From Echinicola arenosa (GTDB lineage: Bacteria; Bacteroidota; Bacteroidia; Cytophagales; Cyclobacteriaceae), in assembly GCF_014841125.1 (NCBI RefSeq), contig NZ_JACYTQ010000003.1, positions 682,001 to 746,000 on the forward strand: a stretch of DNA of 64,000 nt. The letters are read 5' to 3'. Below the pieces are notes generated by a model. The model saw only the letters and a list, made by a program, of their open reading frames with translations. It was not told the DNA's origin and made no database searches. Position numbers and translations under genes: made by a program. Positions 1 through 9,969 of the stretch are shown in pieces. Position 1 is the stretch's first letter; the number at the start of each line of letters is the position of its first letter.

Positions 1-2177
1 AAACCGCCTTTTCCACGTCCGCCACCATCGTAAGCGAAATCAATTTTCACAGAAGCCATTCCATCTGGCAGCTTTTTACTGGATTTAATCTTAGTGATTT
101 TATCCTGGAAGAAATTGTATTCGAAAGTTGGATAACCGTCTTTCACATACAACACATAGCCGGCACTGGAACCTCCAATAGCATTGATCACACCATCTTT
201 ATGCCCAGAGGCAGTTTCCAACATTGCTTCCATTGTCCATGAAGTGTTTTTCGTATTTGGCGCCACAGGCTCTGGAATACGTGTTGCACCCTCGTAGTAA
301 GTAAAGGAAGTACGTCCTGTGATGAGTGAAGGCTTTGGAACGGTCAACCTTGCAGCTCCTCGATCATCCAAAGGGTAGACATGGTACTTTTGAGCTTCCT
401 CTTCCCACATGGCTTTCAGCTCTTCCAACTTTTCAGGGTATTGATCAGCTACGTTGACAGCCTCCGAAAAATCTTCTTCAATATTGTACAGTTCCCAAAC
501 CTCATTTTCGTATCCCGGAGCAATATCCTGTCTCCAAGGTAAGGTATGCTGGTGTGCTGCCACCCAACCCTCATGGTATAAGGCGCGGTTGGATAAAATC
601 TCAAAGTATTGCGTTTTACGAATCTCGGGCGCATCGGCGTCGGTAAAGGTGGAAACGAATGATTTTCCATCCAGCGGTTTTTGCTCCACGCCATCTACAA
701 AGTCAGGCGCATCCATTCCAGTGGCTTCCAAAATGGTTGGCAACACATCGATCACGTGTAAAAATTGTGAGCGAATTCCACCCTTGTCTTTGATCACTTT
801 TGGCCAGGTAACCACCATGGGGTTACGGCTACCACCAAAGTGAGATGCTACCTGCTTTGCCCATGGGAACGGCGTATTGGCAGCCATTGCCCAACCTACG
901 GGAATGTGTGGTTCAGAACCTGGTTCACCTACTTCATCGGCTCTTTTCAAGTTATCAGAAAGTTGGCTTTGGATACCATTCAATGCTTTGATTTCATTCA
1001 GCGTTCCTTCCAATCCCCCTTCGGTACTGGCGCCATTATCTCCCACGATATACATAATCAGGGTATTATCTGCGTCAGGTAGTTTGCCAATAGCCTCTAA
1101 CAAACGACCGATTTCATGGTCAGTAAATGCCATAAAGCCTGCGTAATTTTCTTGCAAAAGGGCATAAAACTTCTTCTCATCTTCAGAGAGGGAGTCCCAT
1201 GTTTTGATATTCTCATTTCGCGGTGAAAGCTTGGCATCAGCAGGGATTACGCCCATTTCCTTCTGACGGGCATAAACAATTTCCCGCTCACGATCCCAGC
1301 CATGATCAAACTGACCTTTGAATTTTTCTCTCCATTCTTTAGGAGTATGATGAGGCGCATGAATAGCCCCAGGAGCAAAATACATAAACACTGGCTTATC
1401 AGGAGCAATAGCTTTTTGGCCATGAATCCAGGAAATAGCCCGATCAGTCATATCGGTCATGAAGTGGTATCCTTCCTCCGGAGATGTTTCCGGCTCCACT
1501 GGCACCGTATTTTCAAAAAGTACTGGATTATACTGATCGGTTTCTCCGGTATTAAATCCGTAGAAATAATCAAAACCAAGGGCTGTAGGCCAACGATCGA
1601 AAGGTCCGGCAGCAGATGTTTCCCAATCTGGAGTGTTATGATTTTTACCAAACCATGCCGTATTCATTCCATTGTATTTTACCATTTTTCCGATAGTAGC
1701 AGTACTTCTCGGAATCAGGGTATTATAGCTTGGATACCCTGTAGCCCATTCAGGCAGGAAGCCATTGGCGGCATTATGGTGATTTCTACCTGTTAACAAA
1801 GCAGCTCTGGTGGGACCGCAAATCGCTGTAGTATGGAAACGGTTGTAGCGTAACCCTTCGCTGGCCAAGGAATCTAAATAAGGAGTGGGTACAGAACCTC
1901 CAAAGGTACTGGTCATACCAAAGCCAACATCGTCCAGTAGGATGACAATTACATTTGGTGCTCCCTCCGGTGGCGAAGGAAACTCCGGCCAGTCCATTTC
2001 GGAGTCTTTATAGGTTCTCCCAATTTTGCCTTTGAAAGCAGGGTCATCATAGGGGAGTTTTACATTACCTCTTTCCTTATTGATACTTTTGTCGGATGAA
2101 TCTTGAGGATTACAAGAAAAAAATAAAAGGGGTCCCAAAGCTAAAATCCAACACTTTACATTTAAATAATTTTTCAT
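1..2177 (-). CDS. S1-family arylsulfatase lipoprotein (3' end outside window)
   Basis: Hydrolyses sulfate esters, here probably on an algal polysaccharide. Translating from the ATG at 2177 gives an open frame to the window edge (about 725 codons). A hydrophobic leader ends in a lipobox-like FFSC (Cys22), so it is probably a lipoprotein facing the periplasm or surface. Metal-binding Asp residues lie in LLDDVGFG (about 81-87). The formylglycine site is C120-G-P-T-R, followed by [10 protein letters not shown], and [16 protein letters not shown] lies further on; these match the long (~750-800 aa) AtsA-like sulfatases, probably SulfAtlas S1_4. The Cys-type motif needs a formylglycine-generating enzyme, which is not in this window. 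It is the last visible gene of the first sigma/FecR/SusCD locus, 750 bp past the DUF4127 gene, so co-transcription is not certain. The family is secure; the substrate is inferred from neighbouring fucosidases. Confidence 0.9.
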   Translation of the reverse strand, partial: MKNYLNVKCWILALGPLLFFSCNPQDSSDKSINKERGNVKLPYDDPAFKGKIGRTYKDSEMDWPEFPSPPEGAPNVIVILLDDVGFGMTSTFGGSVPTPYLDSLASEGLRYNRFHTTAICGPTRAALLTGRNHHNAANGFLPEWATGYPSYNTLIPRSTATIGKMVKYNGMNTAWFGKNHNTPDWETSAAGPFDRWPTALGFDYFYGFNTGETDQYNPVLFENTVPVEPETSPEEGYHFMTDMTDRAISWIHGQKAIAPDKPVFMYFAPGAIHAPHHTPKEWREKFKGQFDHGWDREREIVYARQKEMGVIPADAKLSPRNENIKTWDSLSEDEKKFYALLQENYAGFMAFTDHEIGRLLEAIGKLPDADNTLIMYIVGDNGASTEGGLEGTLNEIKALNGIQSQLSDNLKRADEVGEPGSEPHIPVGWAMAANTPFPWAKQVASHFGGSRNPMVVTWPKVIKDKGGIRSQFLHVIDVLPTILEATGMDAPDFVDGVEQKPLDGKSFVSTFTDADAPEIRKTQYFEILSNRALYHEGWVAAHQHTLPWRQDIAPGYENEVWELYNIEEDFSEAVNVADQYPEKLEELKAMWEEEAQKYHVYPLDDRGAARLTVPKPSLITGRTSFTYYEGATRIPEPVAPNTKNTSWTMEAMLETASGHKDGVINAIGGSSAGYVLYVKDGYPTFEYNFFQDKITKIKSSKKLPDGMASVKIDFAYDGGGRGKGG

Positions 2178-2393
2178 AAACAGCAATTATTTTATTATTT
2201 TTTACCTCTTCATATAACATTACCTATTTGAAATTTAAAAAAAATTGGAGGTTCAGCTGCCTGTGGAATTTTTTTCTTGCTAATAATTATAGGTTTTTGC
2301 AATGGAATCAAGAAACAACATCCACCGGAAGACTCTTGCGTATAGTTCTAAATGGATAATATGCCGATCTTTTGGTTTTTCCTGAGAAGGTCT

Positions 2394-2504
2394 TTATGTC
2401 CCTAAAATTTCCGTAACACTCCTGTCATCCAAGGGAATAAAAAGAAAGAAAATCTTATCCGAGCTATCTAATCCCCAAACAATTCGAAAAATCCAATCAG
2501 CCAT
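2394..2504 (-). pseudogene. Remnant of a DUF4127 gene 5' end
   Basis: A 36-codon minus-strand frame (ATG at 2504) encodes SSDKIFFLFIPLDDR, closely resembling SDQKVIFIPLDDRP near the N terminus of the intact DUF4127 protein just upstream. The two loci share a 23-nt exact match (2421-2443 and 4413-4435), too long for chance in a window this size. Similarity fades on both sides and the frame stops soon after. I read it as a fossil of a duplicated or older DUF4127 copy. A functional small peptide is possible but unlikely. Confidence 0.5.
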
Positions 2505-2653
2505 TCAGCTCCTTAATAGTTGGAAAAATATTGGCTTATCGCGATGAAGGACAGAAGGATTCCCAAGGTTCTTATAACCAAAACATTGAAAGGGATGTAC
2601 CCAAGTTTTTCCAGGACTTAAGGTGTAGACAAGCCTGAATCTTTGATAAGAGA

Positions 2654-2708
2654 AACACGGCTAAAACACGGGATAAACACGGCTTAACTAGGGGTTAAAT
2701 ATGGGTTA
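2654..2708 (-). repeat. Degenerate 11-bp tandem repeat, five units
   Basis: Read on the plus strand this is five consecutive 11-mers: aacacggctaa, aacacgggata, aacacggctta, actaggggtta, aatatgggtta. A related four-unit array lies in opposite orientation at 35433-35476. The function is unknown. Confidence 0.7.
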
Positions 2709-2927
2709 AAGAGTCAATGTTAAAAATGTTACATTCATTAATATGGACCATTTTAACACCAGTAACCTGACTCCCACTGCCTGTCCGCCCGCAACGGAGA
2801 TTCCACGGAACTAGCAAGGGCAGTAGAAAGGTTTAGACAATCATTTCTATGAGATCTGAGCTGTTTTTGAGAGAATGTTTTGAAGAGGTAAATGTACTGG
2901 TGAAATAGCGGATATACGGAAAAATTT

Positions 2928-4535
2928 TTATTCCAGATTTACTGAAGTAGGGTTAACCAGTTTAAAATCTATTAACGCCTCAAAAGTTCTTTTCCAAGGA
3001 AGTGAAAAGTCAATTTGTTGAATCGTGTAGGGTAGATCCTTTCCAAAAAACACTTTTTCTAAATGCGCCAATTCACCCTCAATTGATTCTTTAGCCATTT
3101 CCTCCATTTTCCTTACAACATCTTTAGAACCCAAAGTTGAGCTTTTTCCCTCTTGATTAAAATACCTATTTAAATCGCTCCGAATAAGGTTATTATAGTA
3201 ATAGTCATTTATAATTCGATGTAGGGTAAACCAATATTGGGACTTTTTAACCTTCAAGATTTCCTGCCCATTAGAATTTGCCAACTTTAATCCATTGAGG
3301 TACAAAATAGCCTGAGGCAACGCTGTCCCAATTGTATTACCAGTAGTATTCCATGATGCGTAACCATACACTTTATCCATACAGTCCATTTCCTCTAGCA
3401 TGCTCGTGAAACTCTCTGCCCCTCCTTGCACATCTCCCACAGGATCAATATCAGCAATGATCAAACGCTTACCTTGTTGAAGTGCTTGATCTATTTCTTT
3501 TACAAATGCCTCCGATGCTCCATCTATTTCTCTCGAAGTAAAAACATAATAAAACAAATCCGCCTCCTCCTCATTGCTTACCGGAACTCCTCCTACTGCC
3601 TTAATATGACTGGAAACTGTAATATTTAAAGGACGATCCTCAAAAGGCATGATTTCCTCCGACATACTTTGAGAAGAATAGACAGGTTTGATCTTTGGAA
3701 AAGTCCCGGTACTTTCATTGATCATTCTGGCCAAAAGCAACATTGCTACCTCGTCTGTACCAGCCTGAACAATGACCTTATCTTCCAATTGAGCCTGCTT
3801 AATATCCTCTAAAAGACCTTGCTTTTCCCTTACATGTACACCTTCAGGTTTCGCATCATCTTGGGATAGGATCAGATAGTCTATTACGCCACTTTCCGCA
3901 TAACTGATCATCAATTCATTGACAATAAAATTTCTTTTCCTAGTATCCTGATAGTCATTTAAGGCCTTAAATGGGATGATCTTTTCCAATTCAGAAACTT
4001 CTTCTTGTGATACTTGATCCTTTTTGACAGAAATCTCAGCCCACTTGGCCAATGCTTCTCTATACCTTTCATTTTTTCCATCAACAGTTGGGGCTAAACG
4101 CATAATGACACTTTGAACATAAACTGGTACAGTTGGTGCTAGCCTCCTAATTGCTTCCAGCACTTTGAGCCTTTCCAAAGCAACAGCTTGATCAACCATC
4201 TGGACCCTGCTCGCCACCAAACCGCCATATGCCAACATATCGGCCGCAATAATTACCGCTTTTACATCAGTATAATCTTGAGCTAATAACCAGGAAATAA
4301 TTTTATCAGATTTCCCAGGTGATTGTAAATTCCCCAACAACTCCATAGGCGGAGTGATCAAAGTGATGGATGCTATCTCTGCCATTCGTACTGGAAACTG
4401 CAAGCAAGGAGGCCTGTCATCCAAGGGAATAAAAATCACCTTTTGATCCGAATCACTTTGCGCATCTTGAGCAAGAACAAATTGACTTCCTAGCCCTATA
4501 AGTACTGTTAAAAAAATTAAAACGGTTATTTTCAT
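2928..4535 (-). CDS. DUF4127 family secreted protein
   Basis: The protein matches the DUF4127 family, whose biochemical function I do not know. The hallmark KVIFIPLDDRPPC lies close to the N terminus, followed by ITPPMELLGN and the AADMLAYGGLVASR segment. About 535 aa is near full length for the family. I start at the ATG at 4535 (MKITVLIFLTVLIGLG...) rather than the upstream TTG at 4550, because it gives a clean signal peptide ending near VLAQ. The gene follows SusD by about 220 bp and a hairpin lies in between, so it may be transcribed with SusCD only by read-through. Its place in a sulfatase/fucosidase region suggests a role in glycan use; this is context only. Confidence 0.85.
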   Translation of the reverse strand: MKITVLIFLTVLIGLGSQFVLAQDAQSDSDQKVIFIPLDDRPPCLQFPVRMAEIASITLITPPMELLGNLQSPGKSDKIISWLLAQDYTDVKAVIIAADMLAYGGLVASRVQMVDQAVALERLKVLEAIRRLAPTVPVYVQSVIMRLAPTVDGKNERYREALAKWAEISVKKDQVSQEEVSELEKIIPFKALNDYQDTRKRNFIVNELMISYAESGVIDYLILSQDDAKPEGVHVREKQGLLEDIKQAQLEDKVIVQAGTDEVAMLLLARMINESTGTFPKIKPVYSSQSMSEEIMPFEDRPLNITVSSHIKAVGGVPVSNEEEADLFYYVFTSREIDGASEAFVKEIDQALQQGKRLIIADIDPVGDVQGGAESFTSMLEEMDCMDKVYGYASWNTTGNTIGTALPQAILYLNGLKLANSNGQEILKVKKSQYWFTLHRIINDYYYNNLIRSDLNRYFNQEGKSSTLGSKDVVRKMEEMAKESIEGELAHLEKVFFGKDLPYTIQQIDFSLPWKRTFEALIDFKLVNPTSVNLE

Positions 4536-4675
4536 TTTATACTTGTGCAATATTTGCCCTTTTTATAAACTTTCTAAAATACCATTTTAAATCTACATCA
4601 AGCTACCTTACCTACTATTTTATAATGGCAGCTAATCATCAAATTAAACCTTTCAATAATGAACTTTAAAAACAT

Positions 4676-4714
4676 AATCCCCCAGAAAAGCCCGTTTGAC
4701 TATTCTGAGGGATT
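4676..4714 (-). terminator. Hairpin between SusD and DUF4127 gene
   Basis: The arms 4676-4687 (aatcccccagaa) and 4703-4714 (ttctgagggatt) form a 12-bp stem on the minus strand with one G-U pair, followed in that direction by a short T run. It probably terminates or attenuates transcription after SusD. Confidence 0.6.
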
Positions 4715-4758
4715 AAAAAACATCGAATACAATTCAAATTCTTTCTTCTATACTCTAA

Positions 4759-6321
4759 TTAACTGCCTGCTGGGCCAGGATATCCCGGGTTCTGGGGAGT
4801 AAGGTTCGGATTATTCTGCATTTCTGGTATTGGAAGAGGAAACAAGTAATGCTTCTCCTGCAAGGTCTGGTCTGAACTTAAATTGGTATGACCTACAAAA
4901 TCATCAAAGCCTTTAGTGGTTTCGTTGAATACTTTGCGGAGACGAACCATATCAAACCAAGTGATGCCTTCATAACAGAACTCATACCACCGTTCTCTCC
5001 ACACAGCTTCGCGGAAACTGTTCTGGTCAAAAGTTCCCATAGCAGCCGTTGTCAATTCCGCCCTATCTCTAATGGATTTCAGTGCATTATACGCTTCAAC
5101 GTTCGGCCCATTTCCTATTTCATTTTGAGCCTCGGCATAAATTAGCAAAACTTCCGCATAACGTAACATAGGCACATTAAGGTTGTCCTTGGCTGTTCCA
5201 GCCACTCCCGGACTGCCATTGGCGGTGATGTTAAAGTGTTTGAAAATATATGGTGCACCTAAATCAAAGGGTTCTCCATTGCCATTCGTATAATAGGAAG
5301 TATAGAAATAACCGTCTTGGTCAGTTGTCCTTTTGTCACCTGCTTCGTATGATTCGAAGAACGAACGAGTAGGCACGGTACTTCCTGTACCAGATGGGCC
5401 ACGATAAGAAACAGGTTTAAAGTTAGGGAACATATTGCCCATCGGGTTACCTGCCACTAGGTCGTTATATTGAATGCTGAATAGGTGCTCTTTGGTGTTC
5501 CCAAGGCTTTCATCATGAACTTCATAATAAGTATCAAAAAGCCCTATTTCACTAGGATTATCGATGATCTCCTTTGCTTTACTAGCAGCCAACTGATAGT
5601 ATTCACTGCCTTTATTAAGAGGGTATCCCGCCATGGTCAGGTAGACTTTGGCAAGCAAACCTTTGGTTGCTGCTGTAGAGATCCTTCCACTGGAATTCAT
5701 CCAACCCAAACCAGCACTTTCTGCTATTTTCAAATCTTCAATAATTTGAGCATAGACATTTTCCTGTGTTTCACGAATGGGGAAAAAGTCCTCGGAAGTG
5801 GCAGTTTGTGGAGTAAGCACCAATGGGACATCTCCCCAAAGTCTAACAGCATAGAAATAAGCCCAAGCCCGAAAGAACCTTGCCTCACCTAGGATTTTTG
5901 TTTTCTGCGCTTCATCCATAGGAGTAATTCCAGGAACCTTGTCTAAAACCAAGTTTGCCTGTGCAATCAATCGATATAATCCTCTCCACCAATTTTTGAT
6001 ATGGCCTGTATTTCCATCCCAAGTAAGAGAGTAGAGATTGTTCAAATCAGAGTTTTGGGCAGTTTCTGTAGTAGAAGTTCCTGTAGGTGCTTCCAATAAT
6101 TGCCAGTTGGAAGAGAAGATACCGGCTCCATCTCCGTAAAACCTTGAGTTATCATACACGGAGGCTATCGCAGCTTCAGCATGGTCAGGAATGGTATAAA
6201 AACTCTCAGGCGTCAAGTTGGATGGATCCTCTTCATCCAAAAATCCTGAACAGCCAGTCCCCATCACAAACATACTGCTAAGAAGACCTGTATATATATA
6301 TTTTTTCATGGTAAGTTTCAT
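4759..6321 (-). CDS. SusD/RagB-family glycan-binding lipoprotein (locus 1)
   Basis: Outer-membrane surface lipoprotein that captures oligosaccharide and caps its SusC partner. The leader MKKYIYTGLLSSMFVMGTGC ends at the lipidated Cys, followed by SGFLDEEDPSN. The first half has the TPR-like helices typical of the family (ARFFRAWAYFYAVRLWGDVPLV). The C-terminal part carries MLRYAEVLLIYAEAQNEIG and the REAVWRERWYEFCYEG...WFDMVRLR segment found in most RagB/SusD proteins. Length (520 aa) is normal. The track start at 6321 adds four residues (MKLT) ahead of the MKKYIY start at 6309; either is plausible. It begins 29 bp after the SusC stop, so the two are co-transcribed. Confidence 0.96.
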   Translation of the reverse strand: MKLTMKKYIYTGLLSSMFVMGTGCSGFLDEEDPSNLTPESFYTIPDHAEAAIASVYDNSRFYGDGAGIFSSNWQLLEAPTGTSTTETAQNSDLNNLYSLTWDGNTGHIKNWWRGLYRLIAQANLVLDKVPGITPMDEAQKTKILGEARFFRAWAYFYAVRLWGDVPLVLTPQTATSEDFFPIRETQENVYAQIIEDLKIAESAGLGWMNSSGRISTAATKGLLAKVYLTMAGYPLNKGSEYYQLAASKAKEIIDNPSEIGLFDTYYEVHDESLGNTKEHLFSIQYNDLVAGNPMGNMFPNFKPVSYRGPSGTGSTVPTRSFFESYEAGDKRTTDQDGYFYTSYYTNGNGEPFDLGAPYIFKHFNITANGSPGVAGTAKDNLNVPMLRYAEVLLIYAEAQNEIGNGPNVEAYNALKSIRDRAELTTAAMGTFDQNSFREAVWRERWYEFCYEGITWFDMVRLRKVFNETTKGFDDFVGHTNLSSDQTLQEKHYLFPLPIPEMQNNPNLTPQNPGYPGPAGS

Positions 6322-6350
6322 GGTGATCTTTTTTTATGTGATCAATAAAA

Positions 6351-9300
6351 TTAAAGTCCGATTTGCAGTCCCAATAGGAATACAGTGGGCTTTGGATATT
6401 CATGCCACTTCATTCCTTGAGAGAAAACGTTATTGCCATCATTTCCCCTAATTGGCGTAATCTCAGGGTCACCTATCACTTCATCATTGACAATCAAAAA
6501 GAAATTTTGGGTTGAAGCATAAAGTCTTAGGTTGCTTAAACGCAATCGGTTGATCAATTCTTTTTGGAAGTTATATCCCACTACGAGATTTCTACCACGG
6601 ATAAAAGAACCATCCTGAACCCAGTGTGAATCCACATTGGTCACATAACCTGCACGGGTATCTCTCACTTGGGCAATCATGGTGTTCTGATTTTCTGGAG
6701 TCCAAGCATTCAAGACAGTAATGTAGCTATTTGCCAATGCCTGACGGTCTTCGCTAGAGTGAAGGTTCATGTCCATTATGTCGTTACCATAGGTAAACTG
6801 AAGGTCAAGTGTCAGGTCAAAATTCCGGAACCTTACATTGTTTATAAAGGAACCCCAACCGTCAGGACTACCATTACCGATGATCATACGGTCAGCATCC
6901 GTGATTGCTTTATCACCATTCACGTCTTCGTATTTAATATCACCGGGAAGAATAGTCAAGCCATTTCGATAACTGGTATATTCAGCAGCTTCAGCAGCTT
7001 CAGCAGTTCCCCAAACCCCTAGTCGGTTCAAGCCCCAAAAAGCTCCTGCAGGTTCTCCTACCCTAATGATACTTGTTTCATTGGTAATTCCTGGGCCACC
7101 CACTCCAAATATATCAGCGGGAGTTGCTAAGGAGAGCACCTTGTTTCTGTTAAAGGAAATGTTGAATGCAGTGCTCCAGGTAAAATTAGGTCTGTCTATG
7201 TTGATGGTATTGAGTGACAGCTCCAATCCTTTGTTTTCCATGGAACCTACGTTTCTCCTAATCGTAGCATAACCGCTTGTTTGAGGAACAGGAGCATCCA
7301 ATAACATATCTGTGGTTTTTCTGTAGTATAAGTCCGCTTCAAATGATATTCTCCCTTTGAAAAGCTCCAACTCCATTCCAAAATCATATTGGCTTGTTTT
7401 CTCCCATTTCAAATCTGGGTTGGCCAAACGGTTAATCCCTGTACCACCTACTCTAGACTCATTGATAATCGCAGCATAGCCTGAGCCAAGCAATGATAAA
7501 GAGGAATATGGAGGAATCTCGGAGTTACCGGTAAGTCCATAACTGGTTCTAAGCTTAAGGTTAGAGATAACTTTATGGTCTTTCAAGAATTCCTCATCAG
7601 ATAATCTCCAAGCTAATGCTGCTGATGGGAAAAACGCATATTTGTTGTTATCACCAAACTTCGAAGAACCATCCATCCTGCCAGTTAAAGTAAAGAGGTA
7701 TTTGTTCATCAAAGTATAATTGAAGCGACCAAAGTAGGAATTAAGTGCCTCTCTTCTATTATTTGATCCTACCCCCAAGTTGTTACTTCCAGCGCCAATA
7801 TTATTGTAGGAGAAATAATCGGTAGCATAAGTCCTGGCTTCCATATTCATGTTGAATTCATTGGATTCCTGCCAAGAAATACCCAACATACCAGTGAAAG
7901 AATGTATTTCAGAGAAAGTCTTTTTATAGGTCAGGTAGTTTTCAAAGGACCAAAAAGTTTCCCTTTCATTGGCAAGCCAAGCCCTTCCTTGTGAACCAAT
8001 CTGAATGGTTCTACCCTCGTACCTGTCTGTTTCCCGGGTAATGACATTAGAACCTAAAACCGTTCTGAACTCCAAGTCTTTCCCAAGGTTAATATTGGCA
8101 AAAACACTTCCTAGGAGCGTTTGGGTATTTAAAATGAAGGTTCTTTCCATCAGGTTATGAACTGAACTCATGGTTCCTTCTGCATAAGGATAATCCCTAT
8201 TGTCTGCATAAGTCCCGTCTTCATAGTATACCGGCAAAAAAGGGAAATCCTCTACCATCCTTCTTGGCACTTGGTCATTGTAATCCACTATATTTTCTGA
8301 TTGGTAGTTGTAGCTCAATGAAGTACCAACTGTCAGCCAATCTTTAACTTTGGTATCAACGGTTAACCTTCCAGAATATCGAGTTAGGAAGGAATTGATA
8401 TAAAGTCCCTCATCATTTCTATAGCCCAATGATAGTGAATAGGTTGTACGTTCACTTCCACCACTGAAGTTTAATTGATGGTTTTGGGAAAGCTTACTTT
8501 GGGTGGATTCCTTGATCCAGTCCGTATCATAATACGGATTACCATTACTATCAAATATCCTAGGGTCTGTTCTTTTTAAGGCTGGATTTAAATAAGCCCA
8601 CTTACCTGCTGCCCAACCCTCTGGATCGAATTTCTCCATGTTTTCCCAAGCCAGCTGCTCCACTTCCATATACTGTTGAGTATTGAGCACCTCAGGTTTG
8701 TTGGGGCCATAAGTATTGGTGCTGAACTCCGCAGTGTAAGAGATTTTACCCTCACCGGATTTTCCTTTTTTCGTCGTGATCAAAATAACACCGTTGGCAC
8801 CTCTTGCTCCATAAATGGCTGTTGAAGAAGCATCCTTAAGCACTTCTACAGAAATGATATCACTCGGGTTAATGTAGTCAATGGCATTACTTCGCTCAGC
8901 TTGATTGCCTACTGGCAATTGCACTCCATCTACTACAAACAGTGGGTTATTGGATGAGTTGATGGAACTGAAACCCCTTACCCTGATATTGGTCTTACCG
9001 CCAGGTCGACCGGAATTCACATTGACCTGAACACCAGGAATCCTACCCGCAATGGACTGGTTGATGGAAGTAGCAGGGCGCTGTAGCAACTCATCGGTGG
9101 TAACCGAACCGACCGAACCGGTCAAATCTGATCTTTTCTGGGTACCGTAACCCACCACAACTACTTCATCCAAATCTGAAAGGTTTTCACTTAATACAAC
9201 CCTCAGTTGATTCTGATTTCCAACTTCTACAACCTTGTCATCATAACCAATAAAAGAAAATACCAGTACTCCTCCATCTGGAACATCGATTGAAAATTTA

Positions 9301-9806
9301 CCGTCCACATCTGTAACTGTTCCCACAGTGGTTCCTTGGATTAAAACAGTTACACCCGGAAGCGGCTCTCCACTTTGATCAACGACAGTTCCGGTTACAT
9401 CAGCTACCCTTTCTTCTTTCCTTATCAAAACTGGAGATGCACTATCATCCTCCTTGACATCAATACTGTTGTTAACTTGTCTAAACCTTAATTTTGATTG
9501 TTGTGATACTTGTATTAAAAAACTCTCTACGGATCCTGAACTTTGACTGAGGACCACCTTACTGTTTGTATCGATTGATTTTCTGTCATACAGAAAGTTA
9601 TAAGTCGTTTGATTTTCGATGGTTTTAAAAAACTGACCTAATGAAATCGATTCCTTTTCAATTTTTACCCAGACTTTATCTATTGGTTTATATTGGCCAT
9701 TGACACTTGTCGCAGAAACCAAATTGATCAACATTAGCTGGGCAACAAACACACACAAGAAGTACCTTGACAACATATATATTGTCTTTTGTAAGTTTAA
9801 TTTCAT
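6351..9806 (-). CDS. SusC/RagA-family TonB-dependent transporter with STN domain (locus 1)
   Basis: Outer-membrane importer of oligosaccharides, powered by TonB. Domains in order: signal peptide (1-35), STN/secretin-TonB domain (about 45-115) that passes signal to a FecR anti-sigma factor, carboxypeptidase-D-regulatory-like domain (about 137-205, TGTVVDQSGEPLPGVTVLI), TonB box region DEVVVVGYGTQKRSDLTGSV (about 213-232), plug, and a long beta-barrel ending in an aromatic/hydrophobic C terminus (LLGLQIGL). At 1151 aa it is full length. The STN domain fits the upstream sigma/FecR pair, which suggests substrate-induced autoregulation as in known SusCD trans-envelope systems. Near residue 930 there is a small in-frame 9-bp repeat encoding Ala/Glu. 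Confidence 0.97.
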   Translation of the reverse strand: MKLNLQKTIYMLSRYFLCVFVAQLMLINLVSATSVNGQYKPIDKVWVKIEKESISLGQFFKTIENQTTYNFLYDRKSIDTNSKVVLSQSSGSVESFLIQVSQQSKLRFRQVNNSIDVKEDDSASPVLIRKEERVADVTGTVVDQSGEPLPGVTVLIQGTTVGTVTDVDGKFSIDVPDGGVLVFSFIGYDDKVVEVGNQNQLRVVLSENLSDLDEVVVVGYGTQKRSDLTGSVGSVTTDELLQRPATSINQSIAGRIPGVQVNVNSGRPGGKTNIRVRGFSSINSSNNPLFVVDGVQLPVGNQAERSNAIDYINPSDIISVEVLKDASSTAIYGARGANGVILITTKKGKSGEGKISYTAEFSTNTYGPNKPEVLNTQQYMEVEQLAWENMEKFDPEGWAAGKWAYLNPALKRTDPRIFDSNGNPYYDTDWIKESTQSKLSQNHQLNFSGGSERTTYSLSLGYRNDEGLYINSFLTRYSGRLTVDTKVKDWLTVGTSLSYNYQSENIVDYNDQVPRRMVEDFPFLPVYYEDGTYADNRDYPYAEGTMSSVHNLMERTFILNTQTLLGSVFANINLGKDLEFRTVLGSNVITRETDRYEGRTIQIGSQGRAWLANERETFWSFENYLTYKKTFSEIHSFTGMLGISWQESNEFNMNMEARTYATDYFSYNNIGAGSNNLGVGSNNRREALNSYFGRFNYTLMNKYLFTLTGRMDGSSKFGDNNKYAFFPSAALAWRLSDEEFLKDHKVISNLKLRTSYGLTGNSEIPPYSSLSLLGSGYAAIINESRVGGTGINRLANPDLKWEKTSQYDFGMELELFKGRISFEADLYYRKTTDMLLDAPVPQTSGYATIRRNVGSMENKGLELSLNTINIDRPNFTWSTAFNISFNRNKVLSLATPADIFGVGGPGITNETSIIRVGEPAGAFWGLNRLGVWGTAEAAEAAEYTSYRNGLTILPGDIKYEDVNGDKAITDADRMIIGNGSPDGWGSFINNVRFRNFDLTLDLQFTYGNDIMDMNLHSSEDRQALANSYITVLNAWTPENQNTMIAQVRDTRAGYVTNVDSHWVQDGSFIRGRNLVVGYNFQKELINRLRLSNLRLYASTQNFFLIVNDEVIGDPEITPIRGNDGNNVFSQGMKWHEYPKPTVFLLGLQIGL

Positions 9807-9902
9807 ATTTTTAAACGGTTTATTGAAAATTTCATTAAACTAGGTCTCAAGGGGCATCCTATTCCCCAATAGATTTAAACACCCTTCAGACCGTCAACAT
9901 GT

Positions 9903-9928
9903 GCCAACTGACCATATTATCAGTTGGC
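9903..9928. terminator. Hairpin between FecR and SusC genes
   Basis: The arms gccaactga (9903-9911) and tcagttggc (9920-9928) form a perfect 9-bp stem with an 8-nt loop. The T run follows on the plus strand, but no plus-strand gene is upstream. In the minus-strand transcript it sits between FecR and SusC without a U tract, so it may act as an mRNA processing or stability element separating regulator from transporter expression. Confidence 0.5.
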
Positions 9929-9969
9929 CTTTTTTTAAGAATCATTGAAATACATCATACTTTTTTGGA

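Larger units (their letters stand above)
2178..2927. other. Intergenic region with repeat array and gene fossil
   Basis: A 750-bp stretch between two minus-strand genes with no credible full-length gene. It holds a short DUF4127-like remnant (2394-2504) and a five-unit 11-bp repeat array (2654-2708), annotated separately. The part around 2760-2880 is visibly GC-richer than its surroundings, but I recognise nothing in it. Confidence 0.6.

Noticed and set aside
6981-7008. Nine-bp tandem repeat in the locus-1 SusC gene
   Set aside because: A short in-frame Ala/Glu repeat in a barrel loop; common in such genes and not a phase-variable frame-shifting tract.
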